In this document: piece by piece, positions 1-5,341 of the stretch | How positions within the stretch are numbered: position 1 is the stretch's first letter | Layout of the letters: each line of letters opens with the position of its first letter | Translations under genes and position numbers: made by a program | NCBI GenBank assembly: GCA_003453695.1 | Contig: DMNK01000068.1 | Location: 1 to 8,092 of the forward strand | DNA: 8,092 nucleotides | Direction: 5' to 3' | Source of the DNA: Acidimicrobiaceae bacterium | Lineage (GTDB): Bacteria > Actinomycetota > Acidimicrobiia > Acidimicrobiales > UBA8190 | Notes under the pieces: generated by a model | Database searches by the model: none | Told to the model about the DNA's origin: nothing | Seen by the model: only the letters and a program-made list of their open reading frames with translations

Positions 1-920
1 ACATCGGCGGCATCGAGCACGCCATCCTCCACCTCATGTACGCCCGCTTCTACACGAAGGCGCTCGTCGACATGGGGCTGGCCCCGGGGATCGGCCGCGA
101 GCCGTTCGCCCGGCTGTTCACGCAGGGGATGATCCGCCTCGACCACAAGAAGATGTCCAAGTCGAAGGGCAACCTCATCTCGCCGGCCCGCTACTTCGAG
201 ACGGTGGGGGCGGACGCCCTGCGCCTGTTCCACCTCTTCGTCGGCCCTCCCGCCGACGACATGGACTGGACCGGACAGACCGACGAGGTCATCGAGGGCT
301 GCGGGCGCTTCCTCGACCGGGTGTGGCGCCTGGCCGTGGGCGAGGACGGCCCGGGTGAAGGCTCCGACGCTCCGAACCCCACCCCGGCCACCCGGACCGG
401 CGACCTCGAGCCGGCCGACGCCGAGCTGCAACGCGCCACCCACCGGCTCGTCGCCAAGGTGACACAGGACCTCGAGCGGTGGTCGTTCAACACGGCGGTG
501 GCCGCCTGCATGGGATTCGCCAACACCGTGCAGGCCTACCGGCGCCAGGCACCGGGCGGCCCCCACGGCCGCATCGAAGCCGCCGGGCTCGACGCCCTGC
601 TGCTGCTCTTGGCGCCGATGGCGCCCCACTTCGCCGCCGAGGCGTGGGAGCGGCGCCGCGGCGACGGCGCCCGGGTGCACGAGGAGCCGTGGCCGGCCTA
701 CGACCCCGAGCTGGCCCGGGCCGAGACGGTGACGCTCGTCGTCCAGGTGGACGGCAAGGTGCGTGATCGCATCGAGGTGGACGCCGAGATCGACGAGGAG
801 TCGGCCCGTCGCCTGGCGCTCGGGTCGCCCAAGGTGGCCGAGGCGCTGGACGGGGGCGCTCCCGCCCGCGTCATCGTCCGCCCACCCCGGCTGGTGAACG
901 TGGTGCGCCCCCGGGGCTAG
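1..920 (+). CDS. leuS: Leucyl-tRNA synthetase, C-terminal part (5' truncated by window)
   Basis: Class I aminoacyl-tRNA synthetase that charges tRNA-Leu in the cytoplasm. Only the last 305 residues are present; the open frame runs in from base 1, with the first full codon at base 3. It begins with IGGIEHAILHLMYARF, the LeuRS catalytic-core segment. The KMSKS ATP-binding loop (KKMSKSKGN) lies at 147-173, with KMSKS itself at 150-164. The helical anticodon-binding domain follows (FLDRVWRL, RWSFNTAVAACMGFANTV, APMAPHFAAEAWE). The C-terminal domain starts at VQVDGKVRDRIEV (from 741) and ends in the typical VNVV. The stretch before KMSKS is short (LFTQGMIRLDHKKMSKS), so the leucine-specific insertion of E. 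coli-type LeuRS is missing. A low-complexity, proline-rich linker (GEGSDAPNPTPATRTGD) sits between the catalytic core and the anticodon-binding helices. The stop is TAG at 918-920. It is convergent with the next gene. Confidence 0.97.
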   Translation, partial: IGGIEHAILHLMYARFYTKALVDMGLAPGIGREPFARLFTQGMIRLDHKKMSKSKGNLISPARYFETVGADALRLFHLFVGPPADDMDWTGQTDEVIEGCGRFLDRVWRLAVGEDGPGEGSDAPNPTPATRTGDLEPADAELQRATHRLVAKVTQDLERWSFNTAVAACMGFANTVQAYRRQAPGGPHGRIEAAGLDALLLLLAPMAPHFAAEAWERRRGDGARVHEEPWPAYDPELARAETVTLVVQVDGKVRDRIEVDAEIDEESARRLALGSPKVAEALDGGAPARVIVRPPRLVNVVRPRG

Positions 921-932
921 GTGTTGTGCCCG

Positions 933-948
933 CGGGCCGTGCGGCCCG
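933..948. terminator. Hairpin between convergent leuS and oxidoreductase genes
   Basis: Perfect inverted repeat CGGGCC-GTGC-GGCCCG (6-bp stem, 4-base loop) in the 31-base gap between the leuS stop and the oxidoreductase stop. It reads the same on both strands, so it could end transcription from either side. There is no T tract. Hairpins of this kind are proposed as intrinsic terminators in GC-rich actinobacteria, but termination here is inferred. Confidence 0.5.
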
Positions 949-951
949 AGG

Positions 952-1962
952 TCACGCCTGGCGCAACCCCTCCACCAGGGCCATGGTCCGGTCCCGGTCC
1001 ATGCGGTAGGGGGCGTAGAAGCTCACCCGGGTGACCATGTCGCCGTAACGCTCGGCGATGGCAGCGGGCACCTTGTCGGGCGGTGCCACCACAGCGAAGG
1101 CGTCCACCAGGTCGTCGGGGAGCAGCTCTCCCATCTCCTCCCACTGGCCCCGCTTGGACATGCGGTTGAGCTCGCCGTGCAGCTCGCCCCAGCCGTGCAG
1201 CTCCAGCACCGGCTTGTAGGCGGGCGTCGAGCCGTAGAAGGCGAGCTGGGCCTTCACGGCCTTGGTGGCCGTCTCCATCTCCTCGTCGTTCGTGCCCGTC
1301 ACGATCATGGCCGGGTACGAGATGGAGAAGCCGGCCCGGCTGCGGCCCGACCGCTCGAGGCCACGCTCGAGAGCGGGGATGGTGACCTCGCGCATGTAGC
1401 GGGCGGTGGTGAAGCCGTGGGCGAGGAGCCCGTCGGCCGTCTCTCCGGCCACCTCGGTCATGAGCTCACCCACCGCCGCCAGGTACACCTGGGGCGCTCC
1501 GTGGGGATTGGGCCCCGCGTTGAAGAAGGGCGGCATGAGCGTGTGGGTGTAGAAGTCGCCCCGGAAGGCGAGCTTGGTGCCCTCGTTCCACGCCGACCAG
1601 ATGGCGCGCATGGCCGAGATGTACTCCCGCATGCGCGCCGCCGGGTGCGACCACGGCATCGAGAAGCGCTTCTCGATGTGGGGCTTGATCTGCGATCCCA
1701 GCCCGAGGAGGAACCGGCCCTTCGAGTAGGCCTGCAGGTCGTTGGCGAGCATGGCCGTGCTCATGGGGTTGCGGGCGAAGGCCACGGCGATGCCCGTGCC
1801 CAGCTCCAGCCGCTCGGTGTGCTCGGCGGCCAGCATGAGCGCCAAGAAGGGGTCGTGGCTGGTCTCGGCGCACCACAGCCCGTCGAAGCCCTCCGCCTCG
1901 ACCTGCCGGGCAGTGGCGGCGGCGTCCTTGGCGTCGAAACCGAGCCCACCGTCCACCTTCAC
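952..1962 (-). CDS. F420-dependent LLM-class oxidoreductase (MSMEG_2256-like family)
   Basis: Luciferase-like (bacterial luciferase fold) flavin/F420 oxidoreductase of 336 residues, a full TIM-barrel length. It matches my recollection of the actinobacterial TIGR03617 family (F420, MSMEG_2256-like) along its whole length. Visible markers are KVDGGLGF at the N terminus, EAEGFDGLWCAETSHDPFLAL, the LLM strand GTGIAVAFARNP (about residues 55-66), GRFLLGLGSQIKPHIEKRF (about 82-100), ADGLLAHGFTTARYMREV and LAFYGSTPAYKPVLELHGWG. The cofactor is probably F420H2 rather than FMN, by family. The substrate is unknown. I place the start at GTG 1962-1960: family similarity begins there, and the 18 upstream in-frame residues look like intergenic sequence. 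No Shine-Dalgarno precedes it, but a TAGGGT hexamer lies 8 bases upstream, suggesting a leaderless mRNA. Transcribed alone, it is divergent from the DUF1707-like gene and convergent with leuS. Confidence 0.9.
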   Translation of the reverse strand: MKVDGGLGFDAKDAAATARQVEAEGFDGLWCAETSHDPFLALMLAAEHTERLELGTGIAVAFARNPMSTAMLANDLQAYSKGRFLLGLGSQIKPHIEKRFSMPWSHPAARMREYISAMRAIWSAWNEGTKLAFRGDFYTHTLMPPFFNAGPNPHGAPQVYLAAVGELMTEVAGETADGLLAHGFTTARYMREVTIPALERGLERSGRSRAGFSISYPAMIVTGTNDEEMETATKAVKAQLAFYGSTPAYKPVLELHGWGELHGELNRMSKRGQWEEMGELLPDDLVDAFAVVAPPDKVPAAIAERYGDMVTRVSFYAPYRMDRDRTMALVEGLRQA

Positions 1963-1970
1963 GGTCCGGC

Positions 1971-1976
1971 ACCCTA
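1971..1976 (-). promoter_or_regulatory. Candidate -10 element TAGGGT for a leaderless oxidoreductase mRNA
   Basis: On the minus strand TAGGGT fits the TANNNT -10 consensus and is followed by 8 bases and then the GTG start. That places the transcription start at or within a couple of bases of the start codon. No -35 resembling TTGACA is obvious about 17 bases further upstream. Confidence 0.5.
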
Positions 1977-2058
1977 CCGGCCGCCTCCCGACGGGCACGA
2001 GCCGGGACGGCGCCACCGGGGGGCGAGCCCCGGCCTCAAGACGGCCAACCGAGCCGCC

Positions 2059-2071
2059 GACAATTTCCTAC
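2059..2071 (+). promoter_or_regulatory. Weak candidate promoter of the DUF1707-like gene
   Basis: The only AT-rich patch in the 109-base divergent region is GACAATTTCCTAC, directly before the GTG at 2072. GACAAT at 2059-2064 keeps the key A2 and T6 of a -10 element. With TCAAGA at 2036-2041 (17-base spacer) it makes a poor but correctly spaced promoter. No Shine-Dalgarno is present, so the gene may be leaderless. This is weaker than the TANNNT cases. Confidence 0.25.
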
Positions 2072-2527
2072 GTGGACCAACCCCAGCTGGACGAGCGCGC
2101 CCGGGCGGGGGCCGGCGGCATCCCTTCGGAGCAGGACCGCGAGGACGTCCTGCGGCGGCTGCTCCAGCGCTTCGAGACGGGACAGCTGCCCGCCGACGAG
2201 TACACCAGCCGCGTGCAGGCGGTGCAGCGAGCCGCCACGGTGGGCGACATGGTGGCGGCGGCCGAAGCGCCGTCCGACGTCGCCAGCGTGGTGGACGCCG
2301 TGGACGCCCTCTTGCTCGCCCGTCAGACCCAGAGCAAAGCCGGGCCTGCCCGCAGTCCGCGTTATGTGTGGGCGGGGATGTTCCTCTTCTTCATGTTGGT
2401 GCTGGTCGTGTTGGGCATGTGGCTGGTCGCCCACGCCAAGGCCCTGCACAACTCCGGCAACACCGGCACGCTCGTCCCGGCCGCGCTGGTCGCCAGCGCC
2501 ACCGGCGGGCCGGGCACCGGCGTCTAG
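2072..2527 (+). CDS. DUF1707/SHOCT-like protein with one membrane segment
   Basis: A predicted 151-residue membrane protein. Residues about 17-64 (IPSEQDREDVLRRLLQRFET, then QLPADEYTSRVQAVQRAATVGDM) have the pattern of actinobacterial DUF1707/SHOCT-like modules: a charged SEQDRE start, a helix, then G-x-L-x-x-x-E-Y/F-x-x-R and an alternating R/A helix. One strong hydrophobic helix follows at about 98-121 (WAGMFLFFMLVLVVLGMWLVAH). A 30-residue tail poor in charges (ASATGGPGTGV at the end) closes the protein. With no signal peptide, an N-in orientation with DUF1707 in the cytoplasm is likely. I chose GTG 2072 because it is the only usable start before the domain. Upstream frame-open sequence overlaps the opposite-strand oxidoreductase gene and has no family character. 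The gene is monocistronic and convergent with the PAC2 gene. The molecular role is unknown. Confidence 0.75.
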   Translation: MDQPQLDERARAGAGGIPSEQDREDVLRRLLQRFETGQLPADEYTSRVQAVQRAATVGDMVAAAEAPSDVASVVDAVDALLLARQTQSKAGPARSPRYVWAGMFLFFMLVLVVLGMWLVAHAKALHNSGNTGTLVPAALVASATGGPGTGV

Positions 2528-2559
2528 CCCCGCCTTTCCTCCGGCGCCCCGTTCCCCGC

Positions 2560-3459
2560 TCAGCCGGCGGCGCCGGCCTCGCCCCCGCCCTCGGTGCGCT
2601 CGTCGCGCAGGTACCGCTCGAGCTCGTCGGCCAGCTCGTCACCGGTCGGGATCTGCCCCACTTCGAGCGGGTTGCCCTCGGTGACGTCCAGGTTCCGCTC
2701 GAGCTGCTGCACGAGCTGGCTGTGCTCGGTGCTCTTGGCGATGAGCTCGTCCACCTGTTGGCGGGAGCTGTCGGCGGCGGTGTGGAGCGCGGCGGTGTCG
2801 ATCGACAGCCCGGCCACCGTCGCCAGCCCGTCGAGGAGCGCAGCGCTGGCCGCCGGGAAGGCCATCCCCGCCACGTAGTGGGGCACGCGCGCCCACAACC
2901 CCACCGCCGGGATGCCCGCCTGCCCGAGCGCCAGCTCCAGGGCACCCCACACGCCGGAGGGCACGTCGATCTCGCCTTGCACCACCCCGACGTTCGGGAC
3001 CAGGTCCGCCGACTCCGGCGGGGCGGTGGCGGCCAGGCGGATGGGCCGGGTGTGGGGGGCAGGCGCCGGGAAGGCGCCGAGCCCGACCACCAGGCGCACG
3101 CCCAGCGCCTCGGTCAGCTCGACCACGTCGGATATGAACGTCCGCCACCGGAAGTCCGGCTCGGGACCGACCAGGTAACAGACGTCGGCGCCGGACAGGT
3201 CGGTGCCCAGGCGCACCTGGATCACGGGCCAGGTGAGCCCTTCGTTCACGCCGTGGGAGATGTGGGCCACCGGACGACGCGCCCGCTGGTCGATGAGCGC
3301 CTCGCCGTCGAAGGTGGCGATGGCCTCGGGCTGCTGCTCGGCCAGCAGGGCCGTGATGGCGCCGTCGGCCCCGAGACCGGCGTCGACCCACCCCTCCAGG
3401 GCCACCACGAGGACGGGCCGATCGGGGGAGCGGCCCTGGTGGCGTTGGTACAGCGTCAC
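2560..3459 (-). CDS. PAC2-family (proteasome assembly chaperone 2-like) protein
   Basis: A soluble 299-residue protein of the PAC2 family, named after a eukaryotic proteasome-assembly chaperone and common in actinobacteria. Visible family features are PVLVVALEGWVDAG near the N terminus (about 15-28), DFRWRTFISDVVEL (about 102-115), a VRLVVGLGAFPAPAPHTRP strand and loop (about 121-139) and GLWARVPHYVAG (about 187-198). The C-terminal tail PTGDELADELERYLRDE (about 271-287) is typical of the actinobacterial subgroup. The segment at about 233-256 (RQQVDELIAKSTEH, then QLVQQLERNLD) looks helical. The GTG start at 3459-3457 overlaps the TGA of the upstream phosphotransferase (GTGA), so translation is probably coupled. 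An open frame upstream of that GTG lies antiparallel in phase under the phosphotransferase and is not coding. The bacterial function is not settled; a proteasome link is inferred from the family name only. Confidence 0.85.
   Translation of the reverse strand: MTLYQRHQGRSPDRPVLVVALEGWVDAGLGADGAITALLAEQQPEAIATFDGEALIDQRARRPVAHISHGVNEGLTWPVIQVRLGTDLSGADVCYLVGPEPDFRWRTFISDVVELTEALGVRLVVGLGAFPAPAPHTRPIRLAATAPPESADLVPNVGVVQGEIDVPSGVWGALELALGQAGIPAVGLWARVPHYVAGMAFPAASAALLDGLATVAGLSIDTAALHTAADSSRQQVDELIAKSTEHSQLVQQLERNLDVTEGNPLEVGQIPTGDELADELERYLRDERTEGGGEAGAAG
2563..2577. terminator. Hairpin at the 3' end of the PAC2 gene
   Basis: Inverted repeat GCCGGC-GGC-GCCGGC (6-bp arms, 3-base loop) lies in the last codons of the PAC2 gene, directly before its TGA (2562-2560). 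It sits 35 bases past the DUF1707-like stop, so it could terminate that gene's transcript. For the PAC2 mRNA it would fold over the stop codon. No T tract is present and a GCC/GGC-rich coding tail can give such repeats by chance, so confidence is modest. Confidence 0.35.
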
Positions 3460-4580
3460 CGCGCTGGCGGGGGCGTCACGACGCCCCCGAGCCGGGCGAG
3501 CGCCGACTCCGCCAACGTCACGACGCTGTGGGCGAAGCCGTCGACGCTGGAGCGGTCGCCCGCTGCCGCCCCACCCACGTAGCGGGCGTACACCCCCTGC
3601 AGGATGCAGGCCAGTTTCCAGTAGCCGAAGGCGACGTAGAAGTCGAGCCTCGACAGGTCGAGCGAGGAGCGCTCGGCGTAGAAGCCGCACATCTCGGCGC
3701 GGGTCGGGAATCCGGGAAGCGTGGTGGGCGTGACACCGATGAGCGCCGCCTCGTCGCCCGGCTCGGTCCAGTACACCATGAGCAGCCCGAGGTCGGCGAG
3801 GGGGTCGCCCAGGGTGCAGATCTCCCAGTCGAGCACGGCCTTCACCGTCCCGTCCTCGTCGAGCACGGTGTTGTCGAGCCGGAAGTCGCCGTGGACGACG
3901 GAGCTCGACTGCTGGGGCGGGATGTCGGCGGCCAGGCGGTCGTGCACCTCGGAGACGACCGTGCCGGTGTCGACGCCGTCGACGTGCGAGTTGCGGAACT
4001 GCTCGTACCAGCGGCGCAGCTGGCGTTCGATGTAGCCCTCGCGCTTGGCGAAGTCGGCCAGGCCGACGGCGTCGACGTCCACGCCGTGCAGGCCGGCGAG
4101 GGTGTAGGCCAGGGACCGGCCCGCCCGCGCCCGCCCGGCCTCGTCGAGGGCGGCTTCCGTGTCGCCGGCGTCGCGCAGGATGTAGCCGTCCACGAACTCC
4201 ATCACGTAGAACGGGGCGCCGTTCACCTCGGGATCCGTGCACAACCCGAGTGTCTGCGGCACCGGCACCTCAGTCGGGCCGAGGGCCGTGATGACGCGGT
4301 ACTCGCGGCTCATGTCGTGGGCGGTGGGCAGCACGTGGCTGAGCGGCGGCCGCCGCAGGGCGAAGCGAGCCCCGCGTGCGTCGGTCACCTGATAGGTCAG
4401 GTTGGAGCGCCCCCCGGCGATGAGCGAGAAGTCGAGCGGTGCCTCGGCCTCGGGGACGTGTTCGGCGAACCAGCGCGACACCGGCTCGGCGGCGATGCCC
4501 TCGACGGCTCCCCCGTCGCGGCCCGCCCCCGTTCCCGAGCCGTCCCGGGTGTCGGGCAGGCCTTCGGTGCTGCTCGCCAC
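3456..4580 (-). CDS. Phosphotransferase-family protein (APH/ACAD10-FadE36 type kinase)
   Basis: A 374-residue protein with an aminoglycoside-phosphotransferase/choline-kinase fold, close to the kinase-like domain of ACAD10/11 and mycobacterial FadE36. That family is linked to phosphorylation of hydroxyacyl-CoA-type substrates, not antibiotic resistance. The ATP-loop equivalent is GGRSNLTYQV (about 56-65), followed by RFALRRPP (about 72-79). In that motif an arginine stands where aminoglycoside kinases carry the ATP lysine, which is usual in this subfamily. FYVMEFVDG (about 124-132) is the hinge. The catalytic Brenner motif HGDFRLDN (230-237) has the base D232 and metal ligand N237. LDWEICTLGDPLADLG (250-265) carries the Mg-binding D251. 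The first 30 residues are low complexity. The start is GTG 4580-4578, 7 bases after TAGGGT, with no Shine-Dalgarno. It is first gene of an operon with the PAC2 gene and divergent from the thioredoxin operon. The exact substrate is unknown. Confidence 0.9.
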   Translation of the reverse strand: MASSTEGLPDTRDGSGTGAGRDGGAVEGIAAEPVSRWFAEHVPEAEAPLDFSLIAGGRSNLTYQVTDARGARFALRRPPLSHVLPTAHDMSREYRVITALGPTEVPVPQTLGLCTDPEVNGAPFYVMEFVDGYILRDAGDTEAALDEAGRARAGRSLAYTLAGLHGVDVDAVGLADFAKREGYIERQLRRWYEQFRNSHVDGVDTGTVVSEVHDRLAADIPPQQSSSVVHGDFRLDNTVLDEDGTVKAVLDWEICTLGDPLADLGLLMVYWTEPGDEAALIGVTPTTLPGFPTRAEMCGFYAERSSLDLSRLDFYVAFGYWKLACILQGVYARYVGGAAAGDRSSVDGFAHSVVTLAESALARLGGVVTPPPAR

Positions 4581-4587
4581 GGCGTGG

Positions 4588-4593
4588 ACCCTA
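4588..4593 (-). promoter_or_regulatory. Candidate -10 TAGGGT of the phosphotransferase-PAC2 operon
   Basis: The minus strand reads TAGGGT, then 7 bases, then GTG (4580-4578). The hexamer and spacing match a leaderless actinobacterial start. The -35 position (about 4611-4616) would fall on the -10 and transcription start of the divergent promoter, and has no clear TTGACA match. Confidence 0.55.
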
Positions 4594-4605
4594 CTGCCCG
4601 CCCGG

Positions 4606-4611
4606 TATGGT
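4606..4611 (+). promoter_or_regulatory. Candidate -10 TATGGT of the thioredoxin-folP2-holA operon
   Basis: TATGGT (a TANNNT match) is followed by 7 bases and the in-frame GTG at 4619-4621, predicting a leaderless transcript. TGGACC at 4585-4590 matches TTGACA at 4 of 6 positions but with a short 15-base spacer. The ATG at 4607 lies inside this hexamer, which argues against it as the start codon. Confidence 0.5.
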
Positions 4612-4614
4612 CTC

Positions 4615-4631
4615 TGACGTGACCGACGTCA
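4615..4631. promoter_or_regulatory. Dyad TGACGT-N5-ACGTCA over the thioredoxin-TPR start codon
   Basis: Perfect 6-bp inverted repeat with a 5-base spacer (TGACGTGACCGACGTCA), overlapping the GTG at 4619 and the predicted start point of the operon. A dimeric repressor bound here could block both divergent promoters. The right arm is in coding sequence (codons for Val-Thr-Asp-Val-Thr-Asp), so repeated GAC/GTC codons could create it by chance. Confidence 0.3.
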
Positions 4632-5326
4632 CCGACGCCACCTTCGAGCACGACGTGCTGGAGCGCTCGGATCAGGTCCCCGTGGTGGTCGACCTGTGGG
4701 CGCCGTGGTGCGGCCCGTGCCGGACGCTCGGCCCCATCTTGGAGAAGGTGGTGGAGGCGACGAACGGCGCCGTGGAGCTCGTCAAGGTCAACGTGGACGA
4801 GAACCCGCGCATCGCCGGCTCCTTCCAGGTGCAGTCGATCCCGGCCGTGTACGCGCTGCGCGATCGCAAGGTCGTCGACGGCTTCATCGGTGCCCTGGCC
4901 GAGGCGCAGGTCGCCGATTTCGTGAACCGGCTGGCACCGGCTCCCTCGGAAGCCGACCTGTTGGCACAGAGCGGCGACGAGGAGTCGTTGCGCAAGGCAC
5001 TCGAGCTCGAGCCCGATCACCCGGGCGCCGTGGTGGCCCTGGCCCGCCTCCTCGTCTCGAAGGGCGAGTCTGCGGAGGCGCTCGAGCTGCTGGCCCGCAT
5101 CCCCGAGACGGCGGAAGGCCGGCAGGTCGCCGCCGAGGCGCGGCTGGCCGCCCAGCCGGTCGAGGTCAGCCCCGACGGCGTCGACGCCCGGCTCGACGCC
5201 TTGTTGCCGCGGGTGAAGGACGACGAGCAGGCGCGTCAGGAGTACCTCGACCTGTTGGAGACGCTGCCCGACGGCGACCCTCGGGCCGCCACCTACCGCA
5301 AGGCGCTCGCCTCGCGCCTGTTCTGA
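4619..5326 (+). CDS. ybbN: Thioredoxin-TPR protein, YbbN/CnoX-like
   Basis: A cytoplasmic 235-residue protein with an N-terminal thioredoxin domain (about 1-106) and a C-terminal helical TPR-like region (about 108-235), the plan of E. coli YbbN (CnoX), a holdase linking oxidative stress to chaperones. The thioredoxin active site is WAPWCGPC (CGPC at 31-34), with VNVDENP (58-64) and the cis-proline loop QSIPAV (P75). E. coli YbbN lacks the canonical CGPC, so this version should be redox-active. The C-terminal part has ALELEPDHPGAVVALARLL and AEALELLARIPE, as in the YbbN TPR domain, and ends YRKALASRLF. I prefer GTG 4619 over ATG 4607 because TATGGT (4606-4611), a good -10, includes that ATG and lies 7 bases before the GTG. 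With the ATG start the protein would be 239 residues. It is first gene of an operon, with the folP2-like gene starting 15 bases after its stop. Confidence 0.88.
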   Translation: MTDVTDATFEHDVLERSDQVPVVVDLWAPWCGPCRTLGPILEKVVEATNGAVELVKVNVDENPRIAGSFQVQSIPAVYALRDRKVVDGFIGALAEAQVADFVNRLAPAPSEADLLAQSGDEESLRKALELEPDHPGAVVALARLLVSKGESAEALELLARIPETAEGRQVAAEARLAAQPVEVSPDGVDARLDALLPRVKDDEQARQEYLDLLETLPDGDPRAATYRKALASRLF

Positions 5327-5341
5327 GAGGACCCGCCGCCG

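Noticed and set aside
1963..2016. Upstream GTG at 2016 as start of the oxidoreductase
   Set aside because: The 18 extra residues are not family-like, and family similarity starts exactly at the GTG at 1962, which has a well-spaced -10.
1177..3582. 801-codon plus-strand open frame
   Set aside because: It is antisense to the oxidoreductase, PAC2 and phosphotransferase genes, all with clear families. The translation is Arg/Gly/His/Val-rich with no recognisable domain, as expected from GC-rich third positions.
3460..4242. N-terminal extension of the PAC2 protein to position 4242
   Set aside because: The extension is a different-phase reading of the phosphotransferase gene. PAC2 similarity begins at the GTG at 3459.
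3456..4580. Antibiotic-resistance aminoglycoside kinase
   Set aside because: The HGDFRLDN and LDWEICTLGDPLADLG motifs and the FALRRPP strand point to the ACAD10/FadE36 group rather than to resistance enzymes.
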